In this document: positions 43,733-52,593 of the stretch, in pieces
Layout of the letters: every line of letters begins with the position of its first letter
Numbering within the stretch: position 1 is the first letter of the stretch
Origin: Chthoniobacterales bacterium
GTDB taxonomy: Bacteria; Verrucomicrobiota; Verrucomicrobiia; Chthoniobacterales; JAATET01
Assembly: GCA_015655545.1 (NCBI GenBank)
Contig: JAATET010000049.1
Coordinates: 1 to 64,000, forward strand
Length of the DNA: 64,000 nt
Direction: 5' to 3'
Made by a program: the position numbers and the translations under genes
Notes under the pieces: model-generated
What the model was told of the DNA's origin: nothing
What the model saw: only the letters and a program-made list of their open reading frames with translations
The model's database searches: none

Positions 43733-45580
43733 CTACAGCCGCGAGATCAGCAGCTCGCGCTGGAAGATGAGCTCCTTCGGCAGATCCGTGTAGAGCTTGA
43801 TGAATAGCTCGTCCTGCAGCACCAGCTCGCGGTGCCACTCGACCTTGTCGAGGTGCTGAAGCTTCTCGAATTGCTCGCGCGAAATATCGATGTCCTCCAT
43901 GTCGAGGTCGTCGTAGTCGGGCATCCAGCCGATCGACGTCTCGAGCGCGTGCGCGCCGAACTGGCACCGCTGCACGATCCATTTCAAGACGCGCATGTTG
44001 TCGCCGTAGCCGGGCCAGAGGAATTTGCCGTCGTCGTCCTTGCGGAACCAGTTCACGTGGAAAATGCGGGGCACGTGCTTGATCTTCCCGCGCATCTCGA
44101 GCCAATGCGCGAAATAGTCGCCCATGTTGTAGCCGCAGAATGGCAGCATCGCCATCGGGTCGCGGCGCACCTGGCCGATCGTGCCGGCGGCGGCGGCGGT
44201 CATTTCGCTGCCGACCGTGGCGCCGAGATAGACGCCGTGGATCCAGTTGAACGCCTGGAAAATGAGCGGCATCGTCGTGGGGCGGCGCCCGCCGAAAATC
44301 ATCGCGCTCACTTTCACACCCTCGGGATTTTCCCAGTTCGGATCGATGATCGGACAATTCTTCGCCGGCGCGGTGAAGCGGCTGTTCGGGTGGCTGGAGA
44401 CGATCGGCTTGCCGTCGGCGTCCTTGCGCCCGGGCGTCCAGTCGTTGCCGAGCCAGTCGATCAAATGCGCGGGCGGCTCTTTCGTCATGCCTTCCCACCA
44501 CACGTCGCCGTCATCGGTGAGCCCGACATTCGTGAAAATCGTGTCGCGGCGAATGGAATCCATCGCCATGGGATTGCTATCGTAGCTCGTGCCGGGCGCG
44601 ACGCCGAAGAAGCCGGCCTCGGGATTGATCGCGCGCAGATCGCCATTCGGTCCGGGTTTGATCCAGGCGATGTCGTCGCCGACGCAGCTGACTTCCCAGC
44701 CTTCCTCCTTGAGGTGCCTGGGCGGAATGATCATCGCGAAATTCGTCTTGCCGCACGCGCTCGGAAAGGCGGCGGTCACGTAGGTCTTGAGGCCCGCGGG
44801 ATCTTTCACGCCGAGGATGAGCATATGCTCGGCCATCCAGCCTTCGTCGCGGCCCATCGCGCTGGCGATGCGCAGGGCGAAACATTTTTTTCCGAGCAGC
44901 GCATTCCCGCCGTAACCGGAGCCGTAGCTGATGACGAGTCGCTCGTCGGGAAAATGGGTGATGTAGGTATTCTCCGGATCGCAAGGCCACGGGACGTCCG
45001 CGCGGCCGTCGGTGAGGGGATGGCCGACGGAATGCAGGCACTTCACGAAGAAGCCGTCCGCGCCGATCTGGTCGAGCACGGCGCGGCCCATCCGCGTCAT
45101 GATGCGCATGTTCGCGACGACATACGGGCTGTCGCTGATCTCGACGCCGTATTGCGCGATGGGGGAACCGAGCGGGCCCATGCAAAATGGGATCACATAA
45201 AGCGTGCGCCCGCGCATGCAGCCGCGCAGCAGTCCTTTCAGCCGCGCTTTCATTTTCTCCGGGCTCTCCCAATTATTCGTCGGGCCGGCATCCTTCTCGC
45301 TGTGGGAGCAGATGAACGTCCGCTGCTCGACGCGCGCGACATCGCGTTTGTCGGAACGGACAAGGATGGAGTTCGGACGCTTCTCGGCATTCAGCCACAC
45401 GCCGGCGCCGGACTCCACGATGAGCTGGCGCATGTGCTTGTCCTCGGCATCGGAGCCATCGCAAAGATGCACATCGTCCGGCTAGGTGAGGGCGGCGATT
45501 TCCGCGACCCAGGATTGAAGGTGAGGACTGCCGGGGCAAAAGCTGCGGCATTTTTCGAGAACGGAAGGTATGGCGGGCAT
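43733..45580 (-). CDS. pckG: phosphoenolpyruvate carboxykinase (GTP) with an in-frame amber codon
   Basis: ATG at 45580 to TAG at 43733 would give 615 codons, the normal size for GTP-type PEPCK. Residues 1-32 (ending [12 protein letters not shown]) and 34 onward ([14 protein letters not shown]) both match the family, but codon 33 is TAG (45484-45482) where Gln is usual. The rest is intact: [19 protein letters not shown], the P-loop with the reactive Cys in [27 protein letters not shown] and [10 protein letters not shown]. It makes phosphoenolpyruvate from oxaloacetate for gluconeogenesis. Reinitiation at GTG 45472 ([11 protein letters not shown]) could yield a protein lacking 36 residues. An AT-rich repeat lies just upstream of the start. 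Confidence 0.88.
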
Positions 45581-45595
45581 GATGACTCCGAGGTT

Positions 45596-45632
45596 AATCC
45601 AAAATCTAAAATCCAAAATCTTAAATTCGAGA
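45596..45632. repeat. AT-rich mini-repeat upstream of pckG
   Basis: Near-tandem units of AATCCAAAATCTAA fill 45596-45632 within a GC-rich neighbourhood, between the divergent starts of pckG and the rhomboid-like gene. Read through, it gives KSKIQNLKFE-type peptides, a pattern found scattered in other bacterial genomes. It may contribute promoter sequence. Confidence 0.5.
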
Positions 45633-45684
45633 AACACTTGTCGCCTGTGCGGGGCGTGATTACGTTCAAACGCACCAAAGGACT

Positions 45685-46566
45685 ATGATCGCCGATCGTC
45701 ATTCCGAGGATTATCACCCGATTACATGGGTGGGGCGCGTGCCGATCTATGTCACGACACTGCTGGTCATCGTCCACGTGCTCTGCATGGTCGGCGTGAC
45801 CATCGCGATGGCCGTGACCGATGTTCCCAGAGTCGAGCTTTGCCCGTGGCTGGCGCCCTTTCTGTATTCGAGCGCGGATATTCTGCGCAGCTACAAGGTG
45901 TGGCAATTTGTCAGCTACGCCTTCGTCAACGCGCCTTCCATCTGGTTCGCCGTGGATATGTGGCTGCTGTATTCGTTCGGCCGCGAGGTGGAGAAATTTC
46001 TCGGTCGGCGCGCGTTTCTCTGGCTGTATGTCTCGCTGCTGTTGGTCGGCCCCACGGTCCTCACGCTGCTGGCTCTGCTCGACGTGCCGGCTGCGATTTT
46101 TCCCGCGTTTCTGGTCGGCAGCGGCGCGTTGCACTTCGCGATCTTCGTGGCGTTCGTGGTCATCTACCCGAATGCCGAAATTTTCTTCCTGCGCATCCAG
46201 GCCAAATGGATCGCCGCGATTCTGCTCGCGATCTACACGCTCGAAGACGTGGCCGCCCACGCGTGGGTGCCGCTCGGCGTGCTCTGGCTGGAATGCGCCA
46301 GCGCCGTGCTGATGCTGCGCATGACCGGCGTGACGAACGCCTCCTTCGACGCATGGCTTCCCGCCCCCGATCACGACGAGCCGCCAGCCACGCCCCGGCA
46401 CAAGCGTCTGGAAGCGAAGCCGGAGCTCGGCGTGCACGAATCCATCGATCCGCTGCTCGAAAAAATTTCCAAACAAGGCATCGGCAGCCTCACGAAACGC
46501 GAACGCCAGCAGCTCGAGCAGGCCCGCGTCGCTTTGCTGGAGCAGGAGAAGCATTCGCATCGCTAA
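45685..46566 (+). CDS. rhomboid-like membrane protein
   Basis: A 293-aa protein with six predicted membrane helices and a cytoplasmic tail. The start of the second helix (VWQFVSYAFVNAPSIWFAVD, then MWLLYSFGREVEKFLG) matches the rhomboid fold. The canonical GxSG is not exact: the nearest is VGSGALHFAIF, so protease activity is doubtful. The C-terminal DPLLEKISKQGIGSLTKRER followed by QQLEQARVALL resembles the small domain (DUF6576-like) attached to many rhomboid relatives. It overlaps the next ORF start by one base and heads a five-gene coupled run. Confidence 0.8.
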   Translation: MIADRHSEDYHPITWVGRVPIYVTTLLVIVHVLCMVGVTIAMAVTDVPRVELCPWLAPFLYSSADILRSYKVWQFVSYAFVNAPSIWFAVDMWLLYSFGREVEKFLGRRAFLWLYVSLLLVGPTVLTLLALLDVPAAIFPAFLVGSGALHFAIFVAFVVIYPNAEIFFLRIQAKWIAAILLAIYTLEDVAAHAWVPLGVLWLECASAVLMLRMTGVTNASFDAWLPAPDHDEPPATPRHKRLEAKPELGVHESIDPLLEKISKQGIGSLTKRERQQLEQARVALLEQEKHSHR

Positions 46567-47321
46567 TGGACGGCGCCCCGCAGTCCACCTCATCCGGTGA
46601 AGGCGGCGAGCCCCGCTACGGCATGACCGGCGGGGACAGCCGCCCGATGCCGACGCCGAGCCTGAAGGATCCGTGCTATGTGAATGCCATGGTGCATTTT
46701 TATCGCGGCGAGCTCGGCCGGATCATGATCTGGCGCCAGCGTCTCGACGTGACGACGACCTGGGCGATCACCAGCTCCACGACGATCATCACCGTCGCGT
46801 TTACCTTTCGTGACATTCCGCACATCATCTTCTTTTTCAATCTCGCGCTCGTCTGGATCATGCTCTGGATCGAGGCGCGGCGTTACCGATTCTACGACGC
46901 CTTTCGCGGCCGTGTGCGCATGCTCGAGACGCATTTCCTCGTGCCGATGGTCTCGCAAAGCGACCGCCTCCTCGACGGCGAATGGCGGCGATTGGTCTGC
47001 GAGGATTTGATCCTGCCGTCGTTCAAAATTTCCACGCTCGAGGCCGTAGGCCGCCGCCTGAAGCGCAATTATGTTTTCATTTTCGCGATCATCATGCTGG
47101 CGTGGGCGCTCAAAATTTTCATGCACGCCTCACAGCCCATCACTTCGTTGCGCTCGTTCTACACGGCCTTTGAAGCCGGCCATTTGCCTGCGTGGCTGAA
47201 TGCCGGGATTTTCGTCGGCACCATCGTCGTGGTGACCACGATCATTATTTACGTCGCGCGCAAATCCGACAGCGAAGTCTCGGAATTCGGCAGCGGGAAT
47301 ATTTCGCTCTGGCGGATATGA
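46566..47321 (+). CDS. DUF2270 family membrane protein
   Basis: A 251-aa protein with two pairs of membrane helices. The soluble N-terminus is Pro/Gly-rich; then MVHFYRGELGRIMIWRQRLD and VTTTWAITSSTTIITVAFTF match DUF2270, followed by WIEARRYRFYDAFRGRVRML and a C-terminal pair (NYVFIFAIIMLAWALKIFMH and IFVGTIVVVTTIIIYV). No function is established. The ATG at 46566 overlaps the previous TAA by one base and its TGA overlaps the ATG of mazG. Confidence 0.85.
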   Translation: MDGAPQSTSSGEGGEPRYGMTGGDSRPMPTPSLKDPCYVNAMVHFYRGELGRIMIWRQRLDVTTTWAITSSTTIITVAFTFRDIPHIIFFFNLALVWIMLWIEARRYRFYDAFRGRVRMLETHFLVPMVSQSDRLLDGEWRRLVCEDLILPSFKISTLEAVGRRLKRNYVFIFAIIMLAWALKIFMHASQPITSLRSFYTAFEAGHLPAWLNAGIFVGTIVVVTTIIIYVARKSDSEVSEFGSGNISLWRI

Positions 47322-48112
47322 GCCGATCCGCTCCCGACCACGCCGAGCCCATCGCCCGCCTGCGCGAAATCGTGGCCCGGTTGCGCGCGCCGGACGGTTG
47401 TCCGTGGGATATTGAGCAGACCCACGAAAGTCTCCGCGGCGCGCTGCTCGAGGAAACTTACGAGTTGATCGATGCGATCGATAACGCCGACGACACGAAC
47501 CTGCGCGAGGAGCTCGGCGATCTTTTGCTGCACGTGATCATGCACGCGCAGATGGCGAGCGAGCGCGGGGCTTTCGAGTTCGACGCCGTGGCGGCTGAAA
47601 TTTGCGAGAAGCTGATCCGCCGGCATCCGCATGTTTTCGGCGACCAATCCGCCGCGGATTCCTCCGAAGTCCTCAAGCAATGGGAGCAGATCAAGCGCGA
47701 GGAGAAAGGCGACCGCACCTCGATCCTTGATGGATTGCCCCGGGCCTTGCCCGCATTGATGCGCGCGCAGAACGCGCAGAAAAAAGCGGCGCGCGCGGGT
47801 TTTGATTGGAACGAAGCCGCGGAAGTCATCGCCAAGATCGAGGAGGAAATCGCCGAGGTCCGCCAGGCGATGATCGGCGCGAGCGCGGCCGCCGTGACCG
47901 AGGAAATCGGCGATCTGCTTTTTTCGGTCGTGAATCTGGCCCGTAAACTCGGGCAGGATTCCGAAATGACGCTCAATGCCGCGACGGATAAATTCGTGAC
48001 CCGCTTTCGAGCGGTGGAGCGCGCGGCCGCCGGGAGCGGAAAGCGCGTGGAGGATTGCTCGGTCGAAGAGCTGAATGCTTATTGGGATGCCGAGAAGGCG
48101 CGCACGGCGTGA
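47318..48112 (+). CDS. mazG: nucleoside triphosphate pyrophosphohydrolase
   Basis: A 264-aa tandem-domain MazG. The first domain shows LRAPDGCPWDIEQTHESLRG and ETYELIDAIDNADDTNLREE, then LGDLLLHVIMHAQMA; the second shows KIEEEIAEVRQAM and EEIGDLLFSVVNLARKLGQD. The EExxE...ExxD metal motifs are present in both. It hydrolyses (d)NTPs to monophosphates and pyrophosphate, cleaning abnormal nucleotides or lowering (p)ppGpp. The longer upstream frame inside the DUF2270 gene was rejected. It is coupled to its neighbours by four-base overlaps at both ends (ATGA and GTGA). Confidence 0.95.
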   Translation: MSRSAPDHAEPIARLREIVARLRAPDGCPWDIEQTHESLRGALLEETYELIDAIDNADDTNLREELGDLLLHVIMHAQMASERGAFEFDAVAAEICEKLIRRHPHVFGDQSAADSSEVLKQWEQIKREEKGDRTSILDGLPRALPALMRAQNAQKKAARAGFDWNEAAEVIAKIEEEIAEVRQAMIGASAAAVTEEIGDLLFSVVNLARKLGQDSEMTLNAATDKFVTRFRAVERAAAGSGKRVEDCSVEELNAYWDAEKARTA

Positions 48113-49110
48113 GCGGAGGCTTGGTCGTTCTCAATCCCGGCGGGCGCGATGCCGAGCAGTCGTTTGCCGACGGCGCCGGCAAACCGGGCGATGCCGGCCA
48201 TCCGCCGGTGAACTACCACGGCTATGCCGCCTGCATGCGCGGCCGGTTTTTGCGGGACGTCGCATCCGTGCCCGAAGGCACGGCCGTCGCGCTCGTTCTG
48301 CTGCGGAAACGCAATCTCCGCGCGGTGCTCAAGGCGATCGCGAAGCTGAAGACGCGCGGTGTGCGCGCCTGGATTTCGTTCAAGGAATCCGGCTCGCACC
48401 AGGTAGCCGACTTTCTTTCGAACTACGACCGCGCGCTGCTCTTTCGCGAAATCTGTGTCGCGGCCGATGGCTATCTTTCCAGCACGCCGGAGCTGGAGTC
48501 GCTTTATCGAGCCGGCGGTTGTCGCGAAGGATTTTTCGCGCCGACGCCTTATCCGGTGGAAGAAGAAGCCTGGAATCTCGGCGTTCCGCTCGAAAAGCGG
48601 CTGGGCATTCTGGTCGGCACGCGCGAGTTCGACGTGCCGTCACGCAACCATTGGCGCGCCGTCGCCGTGGCGGCGGATCTGGGACGGGAACTCCAGGTGC
48701 CCGTGGCCGTGATCAACAACGCCGGTCGCCACGGCTTGCGCCTGCTCAAGGCGATTCGCGGCGAGAATCCTTTCCTGCACTTCATCGTCGGGCCTCTCGA
48801 CTACGGCATTTATTTGAAATTGGTGGCATCGCACCGGCTGGTCTTTCAGCTCGATGCCAGCTGCGTGCCGGGCCAGGTGGCGGGCGACGCATTGCTTTGC
48901 CGCACGCCTTGCATCGGAGGAAACGGCGCCGTCGATCGCGTGGCTTTTGGCGACACCGCGGAAGAGTCCATCAAGATGGCCCGCCGTTTGCTGACGGATG
49001 ACGCGGCGTGGAATGTGGCCGTCGAAAATTCGCAAAATATCGCGAGGCAGCGAGTGAGTTTTTCCGCGACCCGCGCTCTGCTCGAAAGCCAAATAAAAGG
49101 GAAATCATGA
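48109..49110 (+). CDS. glycosyltransferase-like protein
   Basis: A GTG start at 48109, overlapping the mazG stop, gives 333 aa. The chain alternates beta strands and helices as in a GT-B fold; the C-terminal half contains LGILVGTREFDVPSRNHWRA, VAVINNAGRHGLRLLKAIRG, HFIVGPLDYGIYLKLVASHR and VAGDALLCRTPCIGGNGAVD, reminiscent of the nucleotide-sugar site of GT4 enzymes. I cannot name a substrate and the match is weak, so conserved hypothetical is a fair alternative. It sits between mazG and a CDF transporter in the coupled run. Confidence 0.6.
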   Translation: MSGGLVVLNPGGRDAEQSFADGAGKPGDAGHPPVNYHGYAACMRGRFLRDVASVPEGTAVALVLLRKRNLRAVLKAIAKLKTRGVRAWISFKESGSHQVADFLSNYDRALLFREICVAADGYLSSTPELESLYRAGGCREGFFAPTPYPVEEEAWNLGVPLEKRLGILVGTREFDVPSRNHWRAVAVAADLGRELQVPVAVINNAGRHGLRLLKAIRGENPFLHFIVGPLDYGIYLKLVASHRLVFQLDASCVPGQVAGDALLCRTPCIGGNGAVDRVAFGDTAEESIKMARRLLTDDAAWNVAVENSQNIARQRVSFSATRALLESQIKGKS

Positions 49111-50033
49111 GCCACGATCACGATCATGCCGGGCATTCGCACGGTGCGGGCGGCCATCATCATGCGCCCGCGGATTTCGGGCGTGCCTTCTTGATCGGCA
49201 TCGCGCTGAACACGGCGTTCGTCGTGATCGAAGCGGGAATGGGATTCAGCTCCAGCTCGCTCGCGCTGCTTTCCGACGCCGGTCACAATCTCGGCGACGT
49301 GCTCGGGCTCGTGCTGGCATGGATCGCCGCCATTCTCGCCAAACGTCCCGCGCTCGGCCGCTACACCTACGGCCTCAAGCGCACGACGATTCTCGCCGCG
49401 CTCGCCAATGCCATCCTTTTGCTCGTCGCCGTCGGGGCCATCGGACTGGAGGCGCTCAACCGTCTGCGCACTCCCGAGCCGGTCCATGCCGGAGTCGTGG
49501 CGTGGGTGTCGGGAGTCGGCATTCTCGTCAACGGATTCACGGCTTTACTTTTCATGTCCGGCAGCAAGTCGGATCTCAATGTCCGCGGAGCATTCCTGCA
49601 CATGGCTGCCGATGCGGTGGTGTCGCTTGGCGTGATGCTGTCGGGCATTTTGATTTTGTTCACCGGCTGGCTGTGGGTCGATCCGGTCGTCAGTCTCGGC
49701 GTGCTGGTCGTGATTCTCGTCGGAACGTGGAGCCTCTTCACGGAATCCCTCGGTCTCGCGCTCGATGCCGCGCCGGCGGGGATCGACCCGGAAAAAGTGC
49801 GCGAGCTCGTGGCCAGGCTGCCGGGGATCTCGGACGTCCACCACGTTCACATCTGGGCGCTCAGCACGACCGAAACAGCGCTCACGGCTCACGTCATCCA
49901 GAACGAACCGTCGCTCGACGACGCGCTGCTGGCGGCGATCCGCGAGGAACTGGAGGAACACTTTGCGATCACGCACGTGACCATTCAATTCGAGAGCGTG
50001 TGCGCTTCAGGTCACGAGATCCCGCCACATTGA
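49107..50033 (+). CDS. cation diffusion facilitator (CzcD/ZitB-like)
   Basis: A 308-aa metal exporter. A His-rich N-terminus (MSHDHDHAGHSHGAGGHHHA) precedes six membrane helices. The metal-site motifs are LLSDAGHNLGDVLGL in TM2 and HMAADAVVSLGVML in TM5 (HxxxD in both). The cytoplasmic C-terminal domain holds VHHVHIWALSTTETALTAHV. It should export zinc, perhaps with cobalt or cadmium, by proton exchange. The ATG overlaps the preceding stop by four bases, and its 3' end overlaps convergent ispH by 22 bp. Confidence 0.93.
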   Translation: MSHDHDHAGHSHGAGGHHHAPADFGRAFLIGIALNTAFVVIEAGMGFSSSSLALLSDAGHNLGDVLGLVLAWIAAILAKRPALGRYTYGLKRTTILAALANAILLLVAVGAIGLEALNRLRTPEPVHAGVVAWVSGVGILVNGFTALLFMSGSKSDLNVRGAFLHMAADAVVSLGVMLSGILILFTGWLWVDPVVSLGVLVVILVGTWSLFTESLGLALDAAPAGIDPEKVRELVARLPGISDVHHVHIWALSTTETALTAHVIQNEPSLDDALLAAIREELEEHFAITHVTIQFESVCASGHEIPPH

Positions 50034-51175
50034 GCGGTCTCGCCGCGCAGGGCAAGAATGCGGCGAATGACGTCTTCGATGAGGTTGTTCGGGCAGGACG
50101 CGCCGGCGGTGATTCCCACATACAGCGGACCGGAGGGAAGCCAATCCCGGGCGAGAATTTCCTCCTTCGAATGCAGGTCGTAGTGGGCGATTTCCTCCGC
50201 GGAATGCAGGCACTCGGAATTGCGCACGAAAAAAGTGGGCGCTTTTTCCCGCTCGCCGATCTCGGCGAGGTGGGTGGTGTTCGAGCTGTTGTAACCGCCG
50301 ACGACGAGAAGCATGTCGAGGGGGGCGCGCAATAATTCAAAGAGCGCGTCCTGGCGCTCCTGGGTCGCTCCGCAAATCGTGTCGAAGAAACGGAAGTTCC
50401 CGGCGATGGCGCCGTCGCGTTCCGCGATGGCCGCGCGCACGCGGTTCTGAACTTCCTCGGTCTCGCTGCGAAGCATCGTCGTCTGGTTGGCGACGCCGAC
50501 TTTTCGCAAATGCTCGTCGGGATCGAAGCCCGGTGAATACGCGCCGTCGAATCTTTCGAGAAACGCCGCCTTGTCGCCGCCGTGGCGGATGTAGTCGCAA
50601 ATCGCGTCCGTCTCTTCCAGATCGAGCACCACGAGATAATGTCCGCCGCCTTCGCCGAGCGCCCGCGAAGCGGTGGCCCGCGTTTCTTCATGGGCCGATT
50701 TGCCATGAATGATCGAGGTGACTTGCTCGCGCGCATTTTGACGCACGCGTTTCCACACGCTCATCACGTCGCCGCATGTCGTATCGACGATCTGGCAGCC
50801 ATGGGCTTTCACGGCTTCGACAATCGGCATCTCCGCGCCGAAGGCCGGGACGATCACGATGTCCTCGGGATGAAGCTCGTCGATATCCGCGTCCGACGGA
50901 TGCGCGGCGAGATGACGGATGCCCATCGCGGCGATCTGCGCGTTTACGTCGGGATTGTGGATGATCTCGCCGAGCAGAAAAATCCGCTGGGTGGGGAAGA
51001 CCTTGCGCGCGGCATACGCGAGATCGATCGCCCGCTCGACGCCGTAGCAAAATCCGAACTGCTTCGCCAATCGGAAGGTCGTCTCACCCACGACGAGCGC
51101 GCCGCCGTTGGCGCGGATTTCCTCGACGAGCGTGCTGCGGTAATGGCCTTCCACCTCGGCCTGCACGCGCTCCAT
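50012..51175 (-). CDS. ispH: 4-hydroxy-3-methylbut-2-enyl diphosphate reductase
   Basis: A 387-aa IspH (LytB), of the longer subclass also found in cyanobacteria and plants. It makes IPP and DMAPP in the final step of the MEP isoprenoid pathway, using a 4Fe-4S cluster. Cluster cysteines are in FGFCYGVERAI, VDTTCGDVMSVWKRV and AGASCPNNLIEDVI; the substrate site includes IHGKSAHEET and a TQERQDALFELL stretch. The ATG at 51175 was chosen; the same frame extends upstream without family similarity beyond NLRTPEI, so a non-standard earlier start is possible. IPP feeds the undecaprenyl carrier recycled by UppP. Confidence 0.95.
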   Translation of the reverse strand: MERVQAEVEGHYRSTLVEEIRANGGALVVGETTFRLAKQFGFCYGVERAIDLAYAARKVFPTQRIFLLGEIIHNPDVNAQIAAMGIRHLAAHPSDADIDELHPEDIVIVPAFGAEMPIVEAVKAHGCQIVDTTCGDVMSVWKRVRQNAREQVTSIIHGKSAHEETRATASRALGEGGGHYLVVLDLEETDAICDYIRHGGDKAAFLERFDGAYSPGFDPDEHLRKVGVANQTTMLRSETEEVQNRVRAAIAERDGAIAGNFRFFDTICGATQERQDALFELLRAPLDMLLVVGGYNSSNTTHLAEIGEREKAPTFFVRNSECLHSAEEIAHYDLHSKEEILARDWLPSGPLYVGITAGASCPNNLIEDVIRRILALRGETAQCGGIS

Positions 51176-51240
51176 GATCTCCGGTGTCCGAAGATTTACG
51201 CGAGTGCGCGCGGGCGGGGCGGGAGTTGTATCGGAAGAGC

Positions 51241-51894
51241 TCAATCGACGAAGAGCGAGCCCTTCGGAGCTTCGAAGACGGCCGGCGAGACCATAAACGC
51301 GGCCGGCGGATCCGGATCCTTGTAATCGGTCGGGCGCTGGAGGTTTTTGCCGAGCGTTTCGTCCTCGGGCTGCGTGTAGGCGATGTTGATCGGCGTGCCG
51401 ATTCTCACGAGGGCGTAGAATTTCGGAGCCACGGTCTTGTGGAGGCGCAGGCAGCCGTGCGTGCGCGGGATGGGCCAGACGTAACCTTGGTGAAATCCGT
51501 AGCCGGGCGTGAAGCCAACCCACCAGGTCATGGGATAGCCGACATAGCGACCGGATGCACCTCCGGATTCACACGGGCGGATGTTGTTGCCATTGACGGA
51601 GAAACCATAGCTGCCGGAGCGCTTCGTCGCGATTTTTTCGATGACGTCAAAATTCCCCGTCGGAGTGCGATGCTCCCCGGGCAATCCGACGCACGTGGCC
51701 GCAACCAAGAGAGGCCGGTTGCCTTCGAGGACGTAGACCGCCTGGTTTTTCAGGGACACCTTTACGCGGACGTTGCCGGGGTTTTGCGGACGATGCGCGG
51801 GCGGGTTGTAATTTTGAGCGACCTGGAGCGTCTCGCAACCGGTGAGTGCAATCGCGGCGCATCCTGCCGCCAGCGCGAATCGAAGAAATTTCAT
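51241..51894 (-). CDS. L,D-transpeptidase (YkuD) lipoprotein
   Basis: A 217-aa lipoprotein precursor with lipobox ALTGC (Cys20). The YkuD domain reads VKVSLKNQAVYVLEGNRPLL, then GLPGEHRTPTGNFDVIEKI, and the active-site motif PIPRTHGCLRLH with the catalytic Cys. Such enzymes form 3-3 cross-links in peptidoglycan or attach proteins to it. It differs from the degenerate YkuD-like protein at 52594-53436, which lacks this motif; together they form an active/inactive pair, as in the HtrA-like pair. Confidence 0.93.
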   Translation of the reverse strand: MKFLRFALAAGCAAIALTGCETLQVAQNYNPPAHRPQNPGNVRVKVSLKNQAVYVLEGNRPLLVAATCVGLPGEHRTPTGNFDVIEKIATKRSGSYGFSVNGNNIRPCESGGASGRYVGYPMTWWVGFTPGYGFHQGYVWPIPRTHGCLRLHKTVAPKFYALVRIGTPINIAYTQPEDETLGKNLQRPTDYKDPDPPAAFMVSPAVFEAPKGSLFVD

Positions 51895-51998
51895 CGCAAC
51901 TTCAAAAGACCAAATCCGGCTCTTTGTCAAACGCCCCCGCAGCCATCAGTGAAAACAAACGTTGCGCTCGCGAGGCGCGGGCTTATTTTGCACGCCCC

Positions 51999-52523
51999 AT
52001 GTTCAGCGAGGACGATTTCCAATACGCGCTCGAAAATACCCGCGTGATTCGCCCTCCGGCGCAGGCGATCCAGACGTTTGGCACCACGAGCTTCCGCTTC
52101 ATGCTCGTGACCGAGCTCATGGACCAGATCGACCGCGTGCGCGTGCGCGACGGAAAAATCCACGCCGAGCGGCCGTCCATTATTTCCCCCCAGCATTACT
52201 CGAAGGTCATGCTCGAGGGCTTTGGCGATGATGCGCGCGGCTTCGCCGACTGGCTCGAAGCTCACGGCCGCGATCTGCGTTTCCTGCGCTACGGTTTTCA
52301 ATTTCGCAAGACCGATATCAGCGAGGAAGTCGTCCATGCGCCCAAGGAGGACGTGATCGGCCGCCTCGGCGAAATGCTCGATGTCAGCAACGAGCCGATG
52401 TCCACGATCATCGAGGGCGTCGAGGAAGGCTGGGAAGTCTGCCTGCTGAAATTCACCGTCGATCTGATCCAGCGTTCGGCGGGCGAAAACGTCGGCGAAT
52501 GGAAACGCCGCGGGCTGCTGTGA
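51999..52523 (+). CDS. conserved hypothetical protein
   Basis: A 174-aa soluble protein starting MFSEDDFQYALENTRVIRPP. The segments FGTTSFRFMLVTELMDQIDR, then VRVRDGKIHAERPSIISPQH and FLRYGFQFRKTDISEEVVHA, are well ordered and suggest a real, folded protein, with a C-terminal ending AGENVGEWKRRGLL. No signal peptide, membrane segment or known domain. The ATG at 51999 lies 104 bp from the divergent L,D-transpeptidase start. I do not recognise the family. Confidence 0.7.
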   Translation: MFSEDDFQYALENTRVIRPPAQAIQTFGTTSFRFMLVTELMDQIDRVRVRDGKIHAERPSIISPQHYSKVMLEGFGDDARGFADWLEAHGRDLRFLRYGFQFRKTDISEEVVHAPKEDVIGRLGEMLDVSNEPMSTIIEGVEEGWEVCLLKFTVDLIQRSAGENVGEWKRRGLL

Positions 52524-52593
52524 GCGTAAGCCGCGCTGATGCCGGCTGGTTTCGTGCTTCCCCATTGCCTCCCGCTGCGCCATCTTTTTGCGG

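Noticed and set aside
46090-46180. Rhomboid serine protease active site in the rhomboid-like protein
   Set aside because: VGSGALHF is not the canonical GxSG placement; only fold likeness is claimed.
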